DNA from: GCA-2706205 sp964215955
GTDB taxonomy: Bacteria; Bdellovibrionota; Bacteriovoracia; Bacteriovoracales; Bacteriovoracaceae
Length of the DNA stretch: 64,000 nt
Reading direction: 5' to 3'
Assembly (NCBI GenBank): GCA_964215955.1
Contig: CAXPDR010000018.1
Coordinates: forward strand, 186,001 to 250,000
Shown here: positions 7,930 through 16,260 of the stretch, piece by piece
Position numbering within the stretch: position 1 is the first letter of the stretch
Layout of the letters: each line of letters starts with the position of its first letter
Notes under the pieces: generated by a model
What the model saw: only the letters and a program-made list of their open reading frames with translations
What the model was told of the DNA's origin: nothing
Databases searched by the model: none
Made by a program: the position numbers and the translations under genes

Positions 7930-9837
7930 CTAAAGATTTATTGTCGTTCTAGAAATTTTTGATCCCATTAGCTTTAATTTCGCTTTTGGAGTTTCTTCAA
8001 TTTGTCTAAAAACTTCTTTAAAAACAAATCTATTTGCCAACATATACTCCCCTAACTTTGTAAGGTGCTTCGAAAAGTTGACTTTGTCCTTACTTCTATA
8101 GGCACTTTTAATCTTTGGTAACAATCTTGGAATTTTTGATAATTTACTCCAGGTATTTTTATATATTTTCTTTTTGCATCCAGTAAACCTGTGTCTTTTT
8201 AGAGGACATATTTTTTTATAATTTCCAGGGACTCGAAAATAATCATTCATCGCATTGTATGCTCTTGAATACATGTTATTGTATAAATTCTTATTTCCAG
8301 CTAAATTCATTAATTTCAAAATTTGCTTTTTTGTGAGTGGAATATCAATTTCCCCTCTTACAAAGTTCAACCTTTTAGGTAACATATCTAACTTTAAACT
8401 ATCTATTTTTTCTAATCCTAAAATACTTATTGCCCTATTTAAGCGGGACCTAACATACCATGGACTTGAGTTTTCATTTTGAAAATACCATTTAAAGCTA
8501 CCACCAAATGAACTAGATTTCTTATTGTTTTGAAATAATTCATGATGGTGTCCCATAAATACAAAACCTGTATCCCTATGGTTACTGCTTATTCCACTAG
8601 ACTTTCTACTTCTCATAAACATACTCATTTCCATATTCATCTTTGAGTTGTTAAGAAAGTTCTCTGTTATACTTTGAGATATTGTATTCCCAACCATTGA
8701 AGTATTTTTATACAAAAATGGCACACCGTAACTAAAACTTCTCATTCTTCCAAATGAATTTGTTTTAGTAAAACTTACAGGTCTAACTCCTTCTATCTTC
8801 GATCTCAACATGTTTTGAGCCGTTACAATATTTCCTCTGATCATATCCTTATATGCCTTTAACCCTTCTGGTTTTGACATATCAAAAATAAAATTAAAGG
8901 CCTTATCTGCATTATTGAACTTGTGTTTTTGTAAATAAGCAATCGTCGTTCCCAGATTGGACATAAACATCTTCATAGATTTGTTTTTTATAGTGACTAG
9001 AACTTTTGTTTTTCCAACTTTAGCAATAGTTGTAATCCAAGTCCCCTGGGCCATATAACTGTAAGAAAAGTCTGTCAAAATGGTAATACCCAACCCTGCA
9101 CTAAACATTACACCACCTTGAGTTGAGTAACTCAATTTATCAGCTATTGACCAGTTACTAAGGTCTTTTAAATTTAGTGGTGTTACCATAGTTCCAATTT
9201 TTTCAGATTTTGGGTACATAGTCTTTTTCATTCTAAAAACATGTCCCCCTTTATATGGCATAATTCCAGCATGTAAAAAACCACCCCAATTAACAGGTGG
9301 CATTGCCATTAACATTAACCCCCCACCAGCTTGAATAGTTTTATTTTCAATTAGAACAAAGCCATCTCTGGTGTCATTTTCTTCAATATTATTCGCACTA
9401 GAAAGACTGATTACTCTCTTATAATAATCTCCACCAATATGAAGCATTGGCATTAAATGCCACATCCATCCATCACTATGAGCAACATGGCCGTTATGGT
9501 TAGATTCATCCTCATTTGATGTATCTCCATGATCCATACCATCGTGATTCATATCATCACTCATTCCATCGTGATTCATATCACCACTCATACCGTCGTG
9601 ATTCATATCACCACTCATATCGTCATGATTCATATGTCCTGTGTGGGTACCACTATGAGAACTATGATCCATCAATCCAATTCCGTAAGAAATCTCTCCA
9701 TCTAAACCTATGTGAATTGGAAGAGATACCATACTCACATCTGGTTCAATCGTTTCGTTAATATCGCCATCGTTTTCATGAGCAAACAAATTTACGGAAA
9801 AAGTTAAAAATATTGATATTAAATATACCAAATGCAT
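7930..9837 (-). CDS. Exported Met/His-rich protein, probable metal-binding envelope protein
   Basis: A 635-residue protein with a signal peptide ending near FAHEN (residue 19-20) and a TAGGAG SD. Residues 57-125 are packed with His, Met and Asp, including four imperfect 9-residue units of the form DMNHDGMSG and flanking HSSHSGTHTGHMNH and HNGHVAHSDGW. Such Met/His/Asp runs bind copper or other soft metals in CopB/PcoB-type proteins. The rest (about 130-450) has aromatic, glycine-rich alternating strands with HIGGDYYKR, VNWGGFLHAGIMP and WYFQNENSSPWYVRSRLN, which could form an outer-membrane barrel. The C-terminal 150 residues are helical and basic. No named family is recognised. Dyads at 9845-9865 and 9897-9911 lie just upstream. 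Confidence 0.7.
   Translation of the reverse strand: MHLVYLISIFLTFSVNLFAHENDGDINETIEPDVSMVSLPIHIGLDGEISYGIGLMDHSSHSGTHTGHMNHDDMSGDMNHDGMSGDMNHDGMSDDMNHDGMDHGDTSNEDESNHNGHVAHSDGWMWHLMPMLHIGGDYYKRVISLSSANNIEENDTRDGFVLIENKTIQAGGGLMLMAMPPVNWGGFLHAGIMPYKGGHVFRMKKTMYPKSEKIGTMVTPLNLKDLSNWSIADKLSYSTQGGVMFSAGLGITILTDFSYSYMAQGTWITTIAKVGKTKVLVTIKNKSMKMFMSNLGTTIAYLQKHKFNNADKAFNFIFDMSKPEGLKAYKDMIRGNIVTAQNMLRSKIEGVRPVSFTKTNSFGRMRSFSYGVPFLYKNTSMVGNTISQSITENFLNNSKMNMEMSMFMRSRKSSGISSNHRDTGFVFMGHHHELFQNNKKSSSFGGSFKWYFQNENSSPWYVRSRLNRAISILGLEKIDSLKLDMLPKRLNFVRGEIDIPLTKKQILKLMNLAGNKNLYNNMYSRAYNAMNDYFRVPGNYKKICPLKRHRFTGCKKKIYKNTWSKLSKIPRLLPKIKSAYRSKDKVNFSKHLTKLGEYMLANRFVFKEVFRQIEETPKAKLKLMGSKISRTTINL
9523..9633 (-). 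repeat. 27-bp tandem repeat encoding Met/His/Asp units
   Basis: Four in-frame imperfect copies of a 27-base unit encode the 9-residue motif DMNHDGMSG (residues 69-105 of the Met/His-rich protein). Copies differ at a few bases. The unit number could vary by slippage without breaking the frame. Confidence 0.85.
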
Positions 9838-9844
9838 AGTGGAC

Positions 9845-9865
9845 TCCTAATTTAATGAATTAGGA
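9845..9865 (-). promoter_or_regulatory. Perfect 8-bp dyad overlapping the ribosome binding site
   Basis: Arms TCCTAATT (9845-9852) and AATTAGGA (9858-9865) are exact reverse complements around a 5-base loop. On the minus-strand mRNA the 3' arm contains the TAGGAG ribosome binding site of the Met/His-rich gene, so the hairpin would hide it. It could instead be a repressor operator. A second dyad, GCAAC-N5-GTTGC, lies at 9897-9911. Confidence 0.5.
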
Positions 9866-9896
9866 TTCTATACCTAAAGAATTTTATCTTTTAAAT

Positions 9897-9911
9897 GCAA
9901 CTAATTGTTGC
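9897..9911. promoter_or_regulatory. GCAAC-N5-GTTGC dyad, possible operator
   Basis: Inverted repeat GCAAC TAATT GTTGC in the intergenic space between ychF and the Met/His-rich gene. It sits upstream of an AT-rich possible -10 (TAAAAT on the minus strand). It may be a binding site for a metal-responsive regulator; no regulator gene is nearby, so this is speculative. Confidence 0.3.
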
Positions 9912-9944
9912 GTTAAAGAGCAAGATGAATTTAAAAAAATAATT

Positions 9945-11054
9945 TTAAACATTAAATCTAAAATGCATAACATCACCATCTTTGACGATGTATTCTTTTC
10001 CTTCAATTCTAAATTTACCAGCTTCTTTTAGCTTCGCTTCAGAATGGAGTTCGAATAAGTCTTCGCAGTGATAGACCTCTGCTTTAATGAAACCTCTTTC
10101 AAAGTCAGTATGAATTATACCTGCACATTGAGGGGCTTTGTAGCCATCAGTAAAAGTCCAAGCTCTTACCTCTTTCTCACCAGCAGTGAAGTATGTTTTT
10201 AATCCCAGTAGATCATATCCAGCCTTAACAAGAACATCTAAACCAGACTCTTCAAGACCCATATCATTTAAGAATTCTTTTTTCTCTTCTTCTGTTTCTA
10301 GTTGAGAAATTTCAGATTCAATAGCGCCACAAATCTTGATAACTTTAGAATTATCTTTTGCTGCTAATTCTTTAACAGCTTTAACATGCTCATTATCTTC
10401 TTCAATGGATTCTTCATCCACATTACAAACATAAAGCATATCTTTTAAAGTTATTAAATGTAGATCTTTTATGGCTTCACGCTCATCATCATCCATATCA
10501 ACGGATCTTGCAGCTTTTCCGTCTTCCAATGCTGCTTTCAATCTTTCAAGAACTGGTTGAGCAATTAAAGCTTGTGATTTCACTTTTTTATCGTGAGACT
10601 TAAGCATTTTGCCTAGATTATTAAGTCTCTTATCTACTGTTTCTAGATCTGCAAATGCTAGCTCTATATTAATAACCTCAATATCTGATAAAGGATCTAC
10701 TTTACCTGCAACATGTACAACATCTGGATTTTCAAAGCATCTAACAACGTGAGCAATTGCACTAACCTGTCTAATATGGCCTAAAAATTGATTTCCAAGA
10801 CCTTCACCTTTTGAAGCACCTGCGACTAAACCTGCGATATCAACAAACTCCATAACAGCAGGAATGACTTTTTGGGGTTTAATGAATTCTGTAATCTTAT
10901 CCATTCTTATATCTGGAACCTGCACAATACCAACGTTTGGCTCAATGGTACAAAATGGATAATTAGCAGCTTCTGCTGGTGCACTTGTAATCGCTTGAAA
11001 AATAGTTGATTTTCCAACATTTGGTAAACCTACAATTCCAACATTTAAACCCAT
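9945..11054 (-). CDS. ychF: Redox/ribosome-associated GTPase-family ATPase YchF (OLA1)
   Basis: Universally conserved P-loop protein of the Obg family that binds ATP better than GTP and associates with ribosomes. 369 residues is the usual length. Walker A is GLPNVGKST (residues 9-17); switch II is DIAGLVAGASKGEGLGNQFL; the altered G4 position reads NVDE, typical of YchF rather than NKxD GTPases. A coiled-coil insertion and the C-terminal TGS domain (ending in GDVMHFRFNV) are present. GGAG precedes the ATG. Last gene of the tRNA-Gln-prs-pth-ychF unit. Confidence 0.95.
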   Translation of the reverse strand: MGLNVGIVGLPNVGKSTIFQAITSAPAEAANYPFCTIEPNVGIVQVPDIRMDKITEFIKPQKVIPAVMEFVDIAGLVAGASKGEGLGNQFLGHIRQVSAIAHVVRCFENPDVVHVAGKVDPLSDIEVINIELAFADLETVDKRLNNLGKMLKSHDKKVKSQALIAQPVLERLKAALEDGKAARSVDMDDDEREAIKDLHLITLKDMLYVCNVDEESIEEDNEHVKAVKELAAKDNSKVIKICGAIESEISQLETEEEKKEFLNDMGLEESGLDVLVKAGYDLLGLKTYFTAGEKEVRAWTFTDGYKAPQCAGIIHTDFERGFIKAEVYHCEDLFELHSEAKLKEAGKFRIEGKEYIVKDGDVMHFRFNV

Positions 11055-11068
11055 TATATATCTCCGTT

Positions 11069-11647
11069 TTATTTAATTTCTAAAAAATCTTTTTTATTGA
11101 AGGTGTTTGAAGCCTTTTTAAATCCATCTTTCAAAAGACAATCAAGTGCTTCACCACTTTTTTTCATTACAATTTCTAACTCAGTATTTTGCTCAATTGG
11201 AAATTTTGAAAGTACCCAACTTGATACACTACCTCGAGCAGGACGTCCAATACCAATTCTCATCCTATAGAATTCTTGAGATCCCATAGTTTTGGCAATA
11301 GACTTTAATCCATTATGGCCGGCTAACCCTCCACCTTTCTTAAAGTGAATTTGGCCAAATGGGAGATCAAGTTCGTCTTGAACAACTAGTATTTCTTCAG
11401 GTTTTATTTTAAAAAACTGACATAAAGGCTGGACACTTTCTCCACTCAGATTCATATATGTTTGAGGTTTGAGAACATAGATTTTATCCCCACCCGTTGT
11501 AAAATCAGTATACTCTCCCTTAAATTTTGATTTCCACATATTTGAACTTATAGGTGAATAAGTATCAACTAATATCCAAGCAACATTATGCCTGGTTAAT
11601 TCGTATTCAATTCCTGGGTTTCCGAGAGCTACAATTAACTTTATCAT
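11069..11647 (-). CDS. pth: Peptidyl-tRNA hydrolase
   Basis: Releases peptides from prematurely dropped peptidyl-tRNAs in the cytoplasm. 192 residues. Shows the family signature KLIVALGNPGIEYELTRHNV with the catalytic His in TRHN, then YMNLSGESV, the DELDLPFG segment with the catalytic Asp region, and GGGLAGHNGLKSI. The ATG lies 3 bases after the prs stop with no clear SD, so translation is probably coupled. The pth-ychF pairing is common in bacteria and links tRNA recycling with ribosome-associated ATPase function. Confidence 0.95.
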   Translation of the reverse strand: MIKLIVALGNPGIEYELTRHNVAWILVDTYSPISSNMWKSKFKGEYTDFTTGGDKIYVLKPQTYMNLSGESVQPLCQFFKIKPEEILVVQDELDLPFGQIHFKKGGGLAGHNGLKSIAKTMGSQEFYRMRIGIGRPARGSVSSWVLSKFPIEQNTELEIVMKKSGEALDCLLKDGFKKASNTFNKKDFLEIK

Positions 11648-11650
11648 AAC

Positions 11651-12595
11651 TTAAATAAATAAAGATGAGACTGAATCATGGTTAAAAGTTCTATGGATTG
11701 CTTTAGATAAAATTTCAGCAGTTGACAAAACTTTGATTTTTTCAACGGCCTTAAGCTCTGCTGTTAGTGGTATTGTATCAGTAACAATAACAGCTTCTAG
11801 CTCTTCACAGCCATTAATTCGTTCTGCAGCAGGAGGACTAAACACACCATGAGTAGCAAAAGAATAAATTTTCTGAGCCCCATGCTGCTTAAGAGTTTTT
11901 GCTGCCTCAATTAAAGTACCTGCAGTATCAATCATATCATCAACAATAATCACGTCTCTGCCTTCAACATCACCTACAATATTCATTGCTTTAGCGACAT
12001 TCGGTCCAGTACGTCTCTTATCAATCATCGCGATATCTCTTTCTAATCGCTTAGCATACCATCTAACTCTTTCAACACCACCAGCGTCAGGAGAAACTAG
12101 AGTTAAGTTATTAATGTCTATATTCTCTTTAATATAGTTTAAAAAAACAGGAGAGGCATAAATGTTATCAAATGGAATGTCGAAAAATCCCTGTATTTGA
12201 CCAGCATGCAAATCCATCGTGATGACACGGCTTGCACCGGCTACTGTAACTAAATCAGCAACAAGTTTAGCTGAAATTGGAGTTCTTGGACTGGCTTTTC
12301 TATCTTGTCTTGAATATCCATAATGAGGAACAACTGCTGTTATAGAAGCAGCTGATGCTCTTTTTAAGGCATCAATCATTATTAGGAGCTCCATCAGGTT
12401 GTCATTGACTGGACTTGATGTGGTTTGAACAATAAATACATCTGCTCCCCTTACATTTTTTTCTATTTCACAGAAAATTTCCCCATTAGCAAATCTTCTA
12501 ATCTGAGGATCAACAAGAGGCACGTCTAAATAATCTGAAATTTTGTGTGAAAGAGTTTTGTTCGAGGTACCAGAGACAAGTACTATACGTCTCAT
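11651..12595 (-). CDS. prs: Ribose-phosphate pyrophosphokinase
   Basis: Makes PRPP from ribose 5-phosphate and ATP for purine, pyrimidine, His, Trp and NAD synthesis. 314 residues, usual class I size. Contains SGTSNKTLSHKISDYL, the flexible-loop/ATP region SRQDRKASPRTPISAKL, DLHAGQIQGFFDIPFDN, the VSPDAGGVERVRWYAKRL signature and the PRPP-binding loop VIVDDMIDTAGTL. AGGAG at 12602-12606 lies 6 bases ahead of the ATG, in the short gap after the tRNA. The gene follows tRNA-Gln by 16 bases and should be transcribed from the promoter upstream of the tRNA. Confidence 0.96.
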   Translation of the reverse strand: MRRIVLVSGTSNKTLSHKISDYLDVPLVDPQIRRFANGEIFCEIEKNVRGADVFIVQTTSSPVNDNLMELLIMIDALKRASAASITAVVPHYGYSRQDRKASPRTPISAKLVADLVTVAGASRVITMDLHAGQIQGFFDIPFDNIYASPVFLNYIKENIDINNLTLVSPDAGGVERVRWYAKRLERDIAMIDKRRTGPNVAKAMNIVGDVEGRDVIIVDDMIDTAGTLIEAAKTLKQHGAQKIYSFATHGVFSPPAAERINGCEELEAVIVTDTIPLTAELKAVEKIKVLSTAEILSKAIHRTFNHDSVSSLFI

Positions 12596-12611
12596 TCTAA
12601 ACTCCTAAAAG

Positions 12612-12686
12612 TGGCAGGGGTGGCAGGGATCGAACCTGCGCATGGCAGAATCAAAATCTGCTGTCTTACCACTTGACGACACCCCT
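12612..12686 (-). tRNA. tRNA-Gln (anticodon TTG), CCA encoded
   Basis: Cloverleaf built by eye: acceptor AGGGGTG / CACCCCT, D stem GTC/GAC, anticodon stem GCAGA/TCTGC with loop TTTTGAT giving anticodon TTG, T arm GCAGG-TTCGATC-CCTGC, discriminator G and an encoded CCA (12612-12614). It begins the prs-pth-ychF transcript, so RNase processing must separate it from the mRNA. Confidence 0.95.
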
Positions 12687-12706
12687 ACATAGATAACATT
12701 TAAAGA

Positions 12707-12735
12707 AATATACTTAGGACTTCTTAAGATGGCAA
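12707..12735 (-). promoter_or_regulatory. Sigma-70 promoter of tRNA-Gln-prs-pth-ychF
   Basis: Minus strand: -35 TTGCCA (12730-12735), 17-base spacer, -10 TATATT (12707-12712), each 5 of 6 matches to consensus. Initiation near 12700 would leave about 14 bases before the mature tRNA 5' end at 12686. Confidence 0.65.
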
Positions 12736-12749
12736 GTATAAATCTCAAT

Positions 12750-12819
12750 GGTTCCAGCTACTTTTTGGTTTAGACCTGCATCATTTAACTCACCGCTATA
12801 CCAAAAAGGTGCTGGAACC
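12750..12819 (-). other. Long inverted repeat downstream of the PBP gene
   Basis: Arms 12750-12769 and 12800-12819 pair at 18 of 20 positions (GGTTCCAGC and CTTTTTGGT blocks separated by a 2-base mismatch), with a 30-base loop. It starts 7 bases after the stop codon of the class A PBP and ends before the tRNA promoter. There is no U-run after it in the minus direction, so it is not a standard intrinsic terminator. It may mark the mRNA 3' end or be a processing site. Confidence 0.6.
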
Positions 12820-12825
12820 TTTTGG

Positions 12826-14739
12826 TTATTTGCAAACGACTTCTGAGATTTCTTTACCACGGGCATTGATAAAGCTTTGAAAGATAAGAAATGCCGTAGT
12901 TGTTCCTGATAGCCTCAAGTTAACCTGGTCTCTATTCGTTTCCACGCCAAACCAAATTACAAACATTTGAGATCCATCAAACGCTAAATACCAGTTATCC
13001 AAACCCTTGTTACTCGTTCCTGTTTTTCCAAAAATTAGTGAATTTTTTAACGGAAATCTTGCAAGTCTTGAAATTGTTGTTTCATTAGCAACGCTCATGT
13101 ATTTCAGAACAGAACTTTCAAATAATTCTGGTTTAGCTTTAATTTCATCGCACTTATTCAAAATAAATTTTCTATAATTAGTTACAACTTCATCTAGGCT
13201 CAACTCAACAGCCCCTAATAGTTGAGCTGGATATTCGCTTAATGGTTTTTTTAGTCTTGGTATATAATTTTCAACGATTTGTTCCACTTCCGAAAATCCG
13301 ACCTCGCTTACAGCTCGAATCAAGGGAATATTTTTAGATTTTTGTAAGGCTTCTCGCAAAGTAATCTCTGAGACTTTAGCTTTCGAATAATCTTTTGGAG
13401 TCCACTTCCCAGAAAGCAAATCCAAGGTAATAGGTTTCGTAGAAACTATCTCGTCATAACTTCTTCCCAGCTTTATTAAGCTATCGTAAACAATTGGTTT
13501 GAGTAAGCTTCCCACCTGATGATATTCTTCAGTAATGGCCTTACGCTTATCTCTTTCCATTTTGGAATAATGAGAAAATCCATCTTTACAGTCAAAGTTA
13601 TCACATTTCATATCAAGTACTAATGCTTTTATAGCAAAATCAACACCTTCAAACCTATTGGCTATTTCAACTTGTTTCGCCACGGCTGACTTGATAAAAA
13701 CAATTTTTTCAAAAGGTTCTAATCCTTGCTCTCTATTTGTACTTACAATTTGATATGTTTTAAAATTGTTTAATTTCACTCTTTTATTATATTGATCTTC
13801 GAATTCACTCCATTGTGCCTCACTCCAAAGTTTATTTTCACCGCCAGAGAATAGCTTAAGGCTTACAAGTCTTTTAAAGACAGCATCTGCCCTCTGTTTA
13901 ATTCTAGAATAGCCATTGGATAAACGATAATAGTTTGGCCCTTTTAAAAAGCTTACGAGTATTGTGGCTTCGTATTCAGATAATTGTTCTGGCTCTTTTC
14001 CAAAGTAAGCTAAAGAAGCTGCATGGTAGCCTTTAAGATAAATCCCTTCATAGCTACCCCAAAAAACTTCATTAAGATATAAAGATAAAATCTCTTCTTT
14101 TTCCAAAATATTCTCTATGTAAATTGCGTATATAATTTCTTTTAGTTTCCTCGATAGCTTCTTTTCATTCGTCAGAAACAAGTTTTTCACCAACTGTTGC
14201 GTAAGCGTTGAACCTCCCTGAATAAACTTCATTGCAATAATATCAACGACTATCGCCCTAGTGATTGCAATTGGATCAACACCTCTATGATCTAAGAATC
14301 GAAAATCTTCTGTACCCAGAAGAGCCTTCCAAATCTGGGATGGAATGTCAGCGAAAGCCTTTCTTATCTGAATACACCTTACTCGATCACAGGAATTTTG
14401 TTCCAATTCAGGTAATTCTAAATCTTCATTAATGATAAAACTATTTCCACTATGCTCTATTAATCCATTATTCGTTGCCTCTTTAAAGCTTTCCCCATTT
14501 GGTTCTTTTGAAAAGAGCATATAGTTATCAAGGTCCGATTTTCTAATTTTTGAGTTCTTCTCCAAGATAGATACTTGTGGAACTGCATTTGAGAGCGAAA
14601 TTTTGGCTTCTTCTAACCTTAGCTTTAGTTCACCAACCGTAATATAAATATGACCACCTACAACAAATCCTATTGCGAATAATAATAAGCTTAAAATTTT
14701 TGCAAGGCGTATAAAATTTCTTTTATTTATTACTTTCAT
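12826..14739 (-). CDS. Class A penicillin-binding protein, bifunctional transglycosylase/transpeptidase
   Basis: Polymerises and cross-links peptidoglycan; anchored in the inner membrane with its catalytic domains in the periplasm. 637 residues. TM anchor at about 14-35. The GT51 glycosyltransferase domain has the catalytic Glu144 in GTEDFRFLDHRGVD, then GGSTLTQQLVKN and YLNEVFWG. The transpeptidase domain has SxxK at Ser411-Lys414 (GSLLKP), SKN at 468-470 and KTG at 572-574 (FGKTGTSN). The architecture is closest to PBP1b-type proteins but somewhat shorter. SD is weak (AGGT). Divergent from the porin gene at 14828. A long hairpin follows its stop. Confidence 0.93.
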   Translation of the reverse strand: MKVINKRNFIRLAKILSLLLFAIGFVVGGHIYITVGELKLRLEEAKISLSNAVPQVSILEKNSKIRKSDLDNYMLFSKEPNGESFKEATNNGLIEHSGNSFIINEDLELPELEQNSCDRVRCIQIRKAFADIPSQIWKALLGTEDFRFLDHRGVDPIAITRAIVVDIIAMKFIQGGSTLTQQLVKNLFLTNEKKLSRKLKEIIYAIYIENILEKEEILSLYLNEVFWGSYEGIYLKGYHAASLAYFGKEPEQLSEYEATILVSFLKGPNYYRLSNGYSRIKQRADAVFKRLVSLKLFSGGENKLWSEAQWSEFEDQYNKRVKLNNFKTYQIVSTNREQGLEPFEKIVFIKSAVAKQVEIANRFEGVDFAIKALVLDMKCDNFDCKDGFSHYSKMERDKRKAITEEYHQVGSLLKPIVYDSLIKLGRSYDEIVSTKPITLDLLSGKWTPKDYSKAKVSEITLREALQKSKNIPLIRAVSEVGFSEVEQIVENYIPRLKKPLSEYPAQLLGAVELSLDEVVTNYRKFILNKCDEIKAKPELFESSVLKYMSVANETTISRLARFPLKNSLIFGKTGTSNKGLDNWYLAFDGSQMFVIWFGVETNRDQVNLRLSGTTTAFLIFQSFINARGKEISEVVCK

Positions 14740-14748
14740 AATACCTGT

Positions 14749-14777
14749 TTGCCAGTCTCATCTATATCTCATATTAT
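14749..14777 (+). promoter_or_regulatory. Sigma-70 promoter of outer-membrane barrel gene
   Basis: -35 TTGCCA (14749-14754), 17-base spacer, -10 TATTAT (14772-14777). Each hexamer matches consensus at 5 of 6 positions. The leader would be about 40 bases and ends with AAGGAG before the GTG start at 14828. Confidence 0.65.
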
Positions 14778-14827
14778 TTTTATCACTTAATTTAAGTAAA
14801 GCATATTGTTAAAATAAGGAGTAACTT

Positions 14828-16210
14828 GTGACTTTAAGACTGGGATTATTAATTTCCGCTATTTTATTTTCAAGCAGTTCGTTTGCAGTCCCTGTAGATT
14901 GGAAAGGAACTCTTGCTTATGACACAACTATAATCAAAGACGTAAGAAAAACTGGTGATAATTGTACTGCTACTGATGGTAGCCAGTGTATTAACCCTGA
15001 AGAAAATAACGCTAGACTGCAAACGATGATTTTAAAACTTAAGCCTGAAATCGTTGTAAACGATGGCGTAACTGTTAAAGGTGAATTAAGCACAGGTGAT
15101 ACTCGTGGAGTAAATTTTGGTGAATCTACTCAATATGATGGAGAAAGTGGAAGTTACTACACACAAAATACAACTTCTACCCTTAATATAAACCAACTTT
15201 ATGCTGAACTATTTGCAGATACAGCTCTATATAGAGTCGGTAGATTTTCAAAACATTTTGGTTTAGGAGCAGTTGTAAACTCTGGTGACAATGTTTGGGA
15301 TAGATACTATTCTGGATATGAGGGAATTGAAGCACAGTTAAAGCTTGGAAACCTTCACTTAACACCAATGTGGGCAAAGCTTCACACATCTGACAATCCA
15401 AACGGTAGATATGATTCATACGAAACAAGTATTTCGGCTCTATACGATAACCCAAATAAAAACTTCAAATTTGGAATCTATTACTCTGTAAAAGAAGTTC
15501 AATCAAGTGATACTCTTTACGGAACTGGTTCACAAAACGTAAACCTTATTGATGTTTACTTTGCAAAAGAATGGGAAAAGTTTTCTTTCGGATTAGAAAT
15601 TCCAATATTGTCTGGTGAGGTTTCTAACTTGTATGGAACTGATGATGCAGACTATGATGCAAATGCTTATATTTTAGAAACAAAATATACTTTGAACAGT
15701 AAGTGGAAAGTCGGTCTCAATGCCGGAATGATCAAAGGCGATGATGGTGAGACAGGGGGCTTTGAAGGAATGTATTTACACCCAAATTATCAAATGTCTC
15801 ACGTTATGTTCAAATATAACTATGTTGGATTCATGGACAACACATATGACGTACATAATAGCCAATTAACAAACATGACTTATGCTCAACTTTTCTTTCA
15901 CTACAATCAAGAAGAATGGTCTTGGGATCTTTCAATGATGTGGGCAAGAGCAAACGAAGTTGCAAGTAATGGCGATGATTTCTATGATCATTCAAGAAAA
16001 GCCTTAGTAACTGCGACTGAAGATCAATCAGATGATCTGGGTTACGAAGTTAATATTGGTTTTGATTACCAATGGAATCCTAATGTTGTTTTTAGTGGTA
16101 ATCTTGGTTATCACTTTGTTGGTGATTACTATGCTTTCACAAATACTGATGAAGACCTAAGCTTAAGTAACGTAATGTCTTCAGGTATGAAGTTATCTAT
16201 TAATTTTTAA
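14828..16210 (+). CDS. Outer-membrane beta-barrel (porin-like) protein
   Basis: A 460-residue outer-membrane protein. GTG start at 14828 with AAGGAG 7 bases upstream. The signal peptide ends at SSSSFA (residue about 20). The mature chain is built from alternating aromatic/polar strands (for example VDWKGTLAYDTT, YAELFADTALYRVGRFS, KHFGLGAVVNSGDNVWDRYY) and ends in LSINF with the terminal Phe expected for BAM-assembled barrels. The segment RVGRFSKHFGLG resembles the phosphoporin-like or carbohydrate-porin inner-strand motif seen in many deltaproteobacterial porins. The substrate is unknown. It has its own promoter and a strong terminator, so it is monocistronic and probably abundant. Confidence 0.8.
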   Translation: MTLRLGLLISAILFSSSSFAVPVDWKGTLAYDTTIIKDVRKTGDNCTATDGSQCINPEENNARLQTMILKLKPEIVVNDGVTVKGELSTGDTRGVNFGESTQYDGESGSYYTQNTTSTLNINQLYAELFADTALYRVGRFSKHFGLGAVVNSGDNVWDRYYSGYEGIEAQLKLGNLHLTPMWAKLHTSDNPNGRYDSYETSISALYDNPNKNFKFGIYYSVKEVQSSDTLYGTGSQNVNLIDVYFAKEWEKFSFGLEIPILSGEVSNLYGTDDADYDANAYILETKYTLNSKWKVGLNAGMIKGDDGETGGFEGMYLHPNYQMSHVMFKYNYVGFMDNTYDVHNSQLTNMTYAQLFFHYNQEEWSWDLSMMWARANEVASNGDDFYDHSRKALVTATEDQSDDLGYEVNIGFDYQWNPNVVFSGNLGYHFVGDYYAFTNTDEDLSLSNVMSSGMKLSINF

Positions 16211-16232
16211 TTTTGCTTAAAAAATTCGAAAT

Positions 16233-16260
16233 AAAAAAGGGCCTTCTTAGGCCCTTTTTT
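16233..16260. terminator. Bidirectional intrinsic terminator
   Basis: Stem AAAAAAGGGCC (16233-16243) and GGCCCTTTTTT (16250-16260) with loop TTCTTA, followed by further T. It terminates the barrel gene on the plus strand and, with A/T tracts on both sides, also serves the minus-strand gene whose stop codon starts at 16260. Confidence 0.9.

Noticed and set aside
9516..9761. Plus-strand His/Tyr/Asp-rich frame (RDSYHHSY units)
   Set aside because: Antisense reading of the Met/His/Asp repeat; the minus-strand frame has the signal peptide and SD.
12714..12866. Calling the 50-codon frame after the PBP as a gene
   Set aside because: No SD, overlap with the PBP 3' end, a long hairpin and the tRNA promoter; reported only as a finding.
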